From positions 1 through 44,060 of the forward strand of contig VBDY01000151.1 in NCBI GenBank assembly GCA_005882775.1: 44,060 nt of DNA. The letters are read 5' to 3'. This DNA comes from Chloroflexota bacterium. GTDB taxonomy: Bacteria > Chloroflexota > Dormibacteria > CF-121. A model generated the notes under the pieces. The model did no database searches and was not told where the DNA came from. It saw only the letters and a program-made list of their open reading frames with translations. Below, piece by piece: positions 42,260 through 44,060 of the stretch. A program made the translations under genes and the position numbers. How positions within the stretch are numbered: the stretch's first letter is position 1; the number at the start of each line of letters is the position of its first letter.

Positions 42260-42267
42260 GCGGTGGC

Positions 42268-43965
42268 ATGTCCGATCCGAATGGCGCGTCGCCTTACAAG
42301 AGGCAGAGCAGCCGGCTGACGGAGGGCAATGACCGTGCCGGTGCGCGCGCCATGCTGCGCGCGATCGGTTTTACCCGCGACGACCTGCGCAAGCCTCTCA
42401 TCGGCGTGGGCCACAGCTGGATCGAGACCATGCCCTGCAACTACAACCACCGCCGCCTGACCGAGAGGGTCAAGGCGGGCGTGCGGGCGGCGGGTGGCAC
42501 GCCTATGGAGTTCAACACCATCGCCGTCTCTGACGGCGTATCGATGGGGACGGAGGGGATGAAGGCCTCCCTCGTCAGCCGCGAGGTGATCGCCGACTCG
42601 ATCGAGCTGGTGGCGCGCGGCCACCTGCTCGACGGCCTGGTCCTCGTGGTCGGCTGCGACAAGACGATACCCGCCGCGGCCATGGCCCTGGCGCGACTCG
42701 ACCTGCCCGGGCTCGTCCTCTACAGCGGCACCATCGGACCCGGACGACACCGGGGCCGGGACATCACGCTGCAGGACGTTTTCGAAGCGGTCGGGTCGGT
42801 CGCGGCCGGCACCATGACCGAGGACGAGCTTCGCGAGATCGAAGAGCACGCATGCCCTGGAGCGGGCGCCTGCGGTGGGCAGTTCACCGCGAACACGATG
42901 TCGACCGCCCTCGAGTTCCTCGGCATCAGCCCGGCCGGCGCCAACGACGTCCCGGCGCTTGATCCGGGAAAGGATCAGGTCGCCTACGAGGTGGGCCGGA
43001 TGGCCATGCGGCTGGTCGTGGACGACGTGCGACCGCGAAGCATCATCACCCGGGCGGCACTGGAGAACGCGATTGCCTCGGTGGCGGCCACGGGTGGCTC
43101 GACCAACGGCGTGCTCCACCTGCTCGCCATCGCGTATGAGGCCGGGGTGGCGCTGAGCATCGACGATTTCGACCGGGTGGCATCGCGGACGCCGGTGGTG
43201 GCCAGCCTCAAGCCCGGCGGCGCGTTTGTCGCGCAAGATCTCCACGAGGCGGGCGGGATCGCCCTGGTCGCCCAGCGTCTGTTCGAGGGCGGGCTGATCA
43301 ATGGAGACGCGAAGACCGTCACCGGGCGGACCATGGCCGAGGTGGCGCGAGCGGCCGTCGAAAAACCCGGACAGAAAGTGGTCGCCACCCTCTCGGCGCC
43401 CTTGAAGCCCACCGGCGGCCTGGCTATCCTCCGCGGCAACCTGGCGCCGGAGGGCTGCGTGGTCAAACTGGCCGGCCACGAACGTATCAGCCACCGCGGC
43501 CCGGCGCGTGTTTTCGAAAGTGAAGACGCCGCCTTCGCCGCGGTCAAGGGACGCACCATCCGCCCCAACGACGTGGTGGTCATCCGATACGAGGGTCCTG
43601 TCGGCGGGCCCGGGATGCGCGAGATGCTGGCGGTTACGGGAGCTCTGGTCGGCGAAGGCCTGGGCGACTCGGTGGCTCTGATCACGGACGGACGTTTCTC
43701 CGGCGCGACCCACGGCCTGATGGCGGGTCATATCGCTCCGGAGGCTGCCCGGGGTGGCCCCATCGCCGCGCTTGCGGACGGCGACGTGGTCGTATTCGAC
43801 GTTGCCGGACGGCAGCTCAACGTCGAGCTCACCGACGCCCAGATCGCCACCCGTCTGAAATCCTGGAGGCCGCCGGCGCCGCGCTACCCGGGCGGGGCCT
43901 TTGCCAAGTACGCCGCACTGGTCTCATCCGCCAGCGAGGGCGCGGTCACCCGGCCGCAAGCCTGA
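42268..43965 (+). CDS. ilvD: Dihydroxy-acid dehydratase
   Basis: A 565-residue iron-sulfur dehydratase of isoleucine, valine and pantothenate synthesis. Cluster cysteines are Cys57 (ETMPCNYNH), Cys130 (LVVGCDKTIPA) and Cys202 (GAGACGGQFTANTMS); this spacing, with all three present, fits the [2Fe-2S] type. LITDGRFSGATHGLMAGHI carries the catalytic Ser, and AATGGSTNGVLHLLAIA a substrate loop. ATG 42268 has a strong ribosome site. The frame is open far upstream into ppc antisense, which is not coding. Divergent from ppc across repeat copy B. Complete, with no unusual residue. Confidence 0.96.
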   Translation: MSDPNGASPYKRQSSRLTEGNDRAGARAMLRAIGFTRDDLRKPLIGVGHSWIETMPCNYNHRRLTERVKAGVRAAGGTPMEFNTIAVSDGVSMGTEGMKASLVSREVIADSIELVARGHLLDGLVLVVGCDKTIPAAAMALARLDLPGLVLYSGTIGPGRHRGRDITLQDVFEAVGSVAAGTMTEDELREIEEHACPGAGACGGQFTANTMSTALEFLGISPAGANDVPALDPGKDQVAYEVGRMAMRLVVDDVRPRSIITRAALENAIASVAATGGSTNGVLHLLAIAYEAGVALSIDDFDRVASRTPVVASLKPGGAFVAQDLHEAGGIALVAQRLFEGGLINGDAKTVTGRTMAEVARAAVEKPGQKVVATLSAPLKPTGGLAILRGNLAPEGCVVKLAGHERISHRGPARVFESEDAAFAAVKGRTIRPNDVVVIRYEGPVGGPGMREMLAVTGALVGEGLGDSVALITDGRFSGATHGLMAGHIAPEAARGGPIAALADGDVVVFDVAGRQLNVELTDAQIATRLKSWRPPAPRYPGGAFAKYAALVSSASEGAVTRPQA

Positions 43966-43982
43966 CGCAATAGAGGCGTTGG

Positions 43983-44060
43983 TCAGCCGGCGCCGCTTCG
44001 GGCGGCGAAGGTGCCCTCATGCTCGCTCTCGATGCGGGCAACGTCCGCCTTCGGAGCCAC
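43983..44060 (-). CDS. Possible C-terminal end of an unidentified protein
   Basis: On the minus strand 25 codons are open from the window edge to a TGA at 43983-43985. The residues VAPKADVARIESEHEGTFAA look protein-like (mixed charge, no low-complexity run), but a second frame is also open here, and the piece is too short to name. It would be convergent with ilvD, with only 17 nt between the stops. Confidence 0.3.
   Translation of the reverse strand: MAPKADVARIESEHEGTFAARSGAG

Noticed and set aside
41401-42267. Large plus-strand open frame antisense to ppc, in phase with ilvD
   Set aside because: High G+C antisense frames are often open. The ilvD family match and ribosome site begin at 42268.

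Overview
This GC-rich window (roughly two thirds G+C by eye) is densely packed bacterial chromosome. Genes overlap by 1-16 nt inside operons, and several convergent genes overlap or abut at their stop codons. No rRNA, tRNA, CRISPR array, transposase or phage gene was seen. A LysW-dependent lysine/arginine cluster, a T-box leader, an mce lipid-transport operon and many GTG starts together suggest a soil-type Terrabacteria lineage such as Dormibacterota/Chloroflexota. That placement is inference; no taxonomic marker gene is present.

Layout. 1-249 (-): 3' truncated ECF sigma factor. 494-12189 (+): mce operon, with two YrbE permeases, an MlaF/MceG-type ATPase, six MCE proteins and an RND/MmpL transporter. 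12182-13999 (-): secreted CocE/X-Pro-type hydrolase. 14131-16530: divergent crotonase and aldehyde dehydrogenase, separated by a structured repeat. 16629-22192 (+): peptide-type ABC importer; its last ATPase lacks the Walker B/D-loop segment. 22339-24894: cold-shock protein with a 5' hairpin, SRPBCC protein, nitroreductase, CPA2 antiporter. 24891-32858 (-): nine-gene operon lysS-lysT-lysU-lysW-lysX-lysK-lysY-lysZ-lysJ, preceded by a T-box leader with an AAA (Lys) specifier and its own promoter. 33201-34052 (-): a second LysX-family ligase, probably ArgX. 34113-38424 (+): argG-like paralog, argH, argR, argG. 38426-42108 (-): DAHP synthase and PEP carboxylase. 42268-43965 (+): dihydroxy-acid dehydratase. 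43983-44060 (-): possible end of another gene.

How the genes work together. The centre of the window reads as a combined lysine and arginine factory built on the LysW carrier protein. LysS and LysTU start the alpha-aminoadipate route. LysX would attach aminoadipate, and ArgX glutamate, to the C-terminal Glu of one shared LysW. One set of LysZ, LysY, LysJ and LysK would then process both, giving lysine and ornithine, and the argGHR-argG operon would finish arginine. Aminoadipate aminotransferase, homoisocitrate dehydrogenase and ornithine carbamoyltransferase are not in the window. Flanking ppc, aroF and ilvD add anaplerotic, aromatic and branched-chain steps, making this a broader amino-acid region.

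Regulation is unusually readable. There is a tRNA-Lys T-box on the lys operon, a 16-bp palindrome between the divergent argX and argG-like promoters, promoters whose -35 boxes straddle the stop codon of the upstream gene (twice), and a dispersed covarying hairpin repeat in two divergent intergenic regions.
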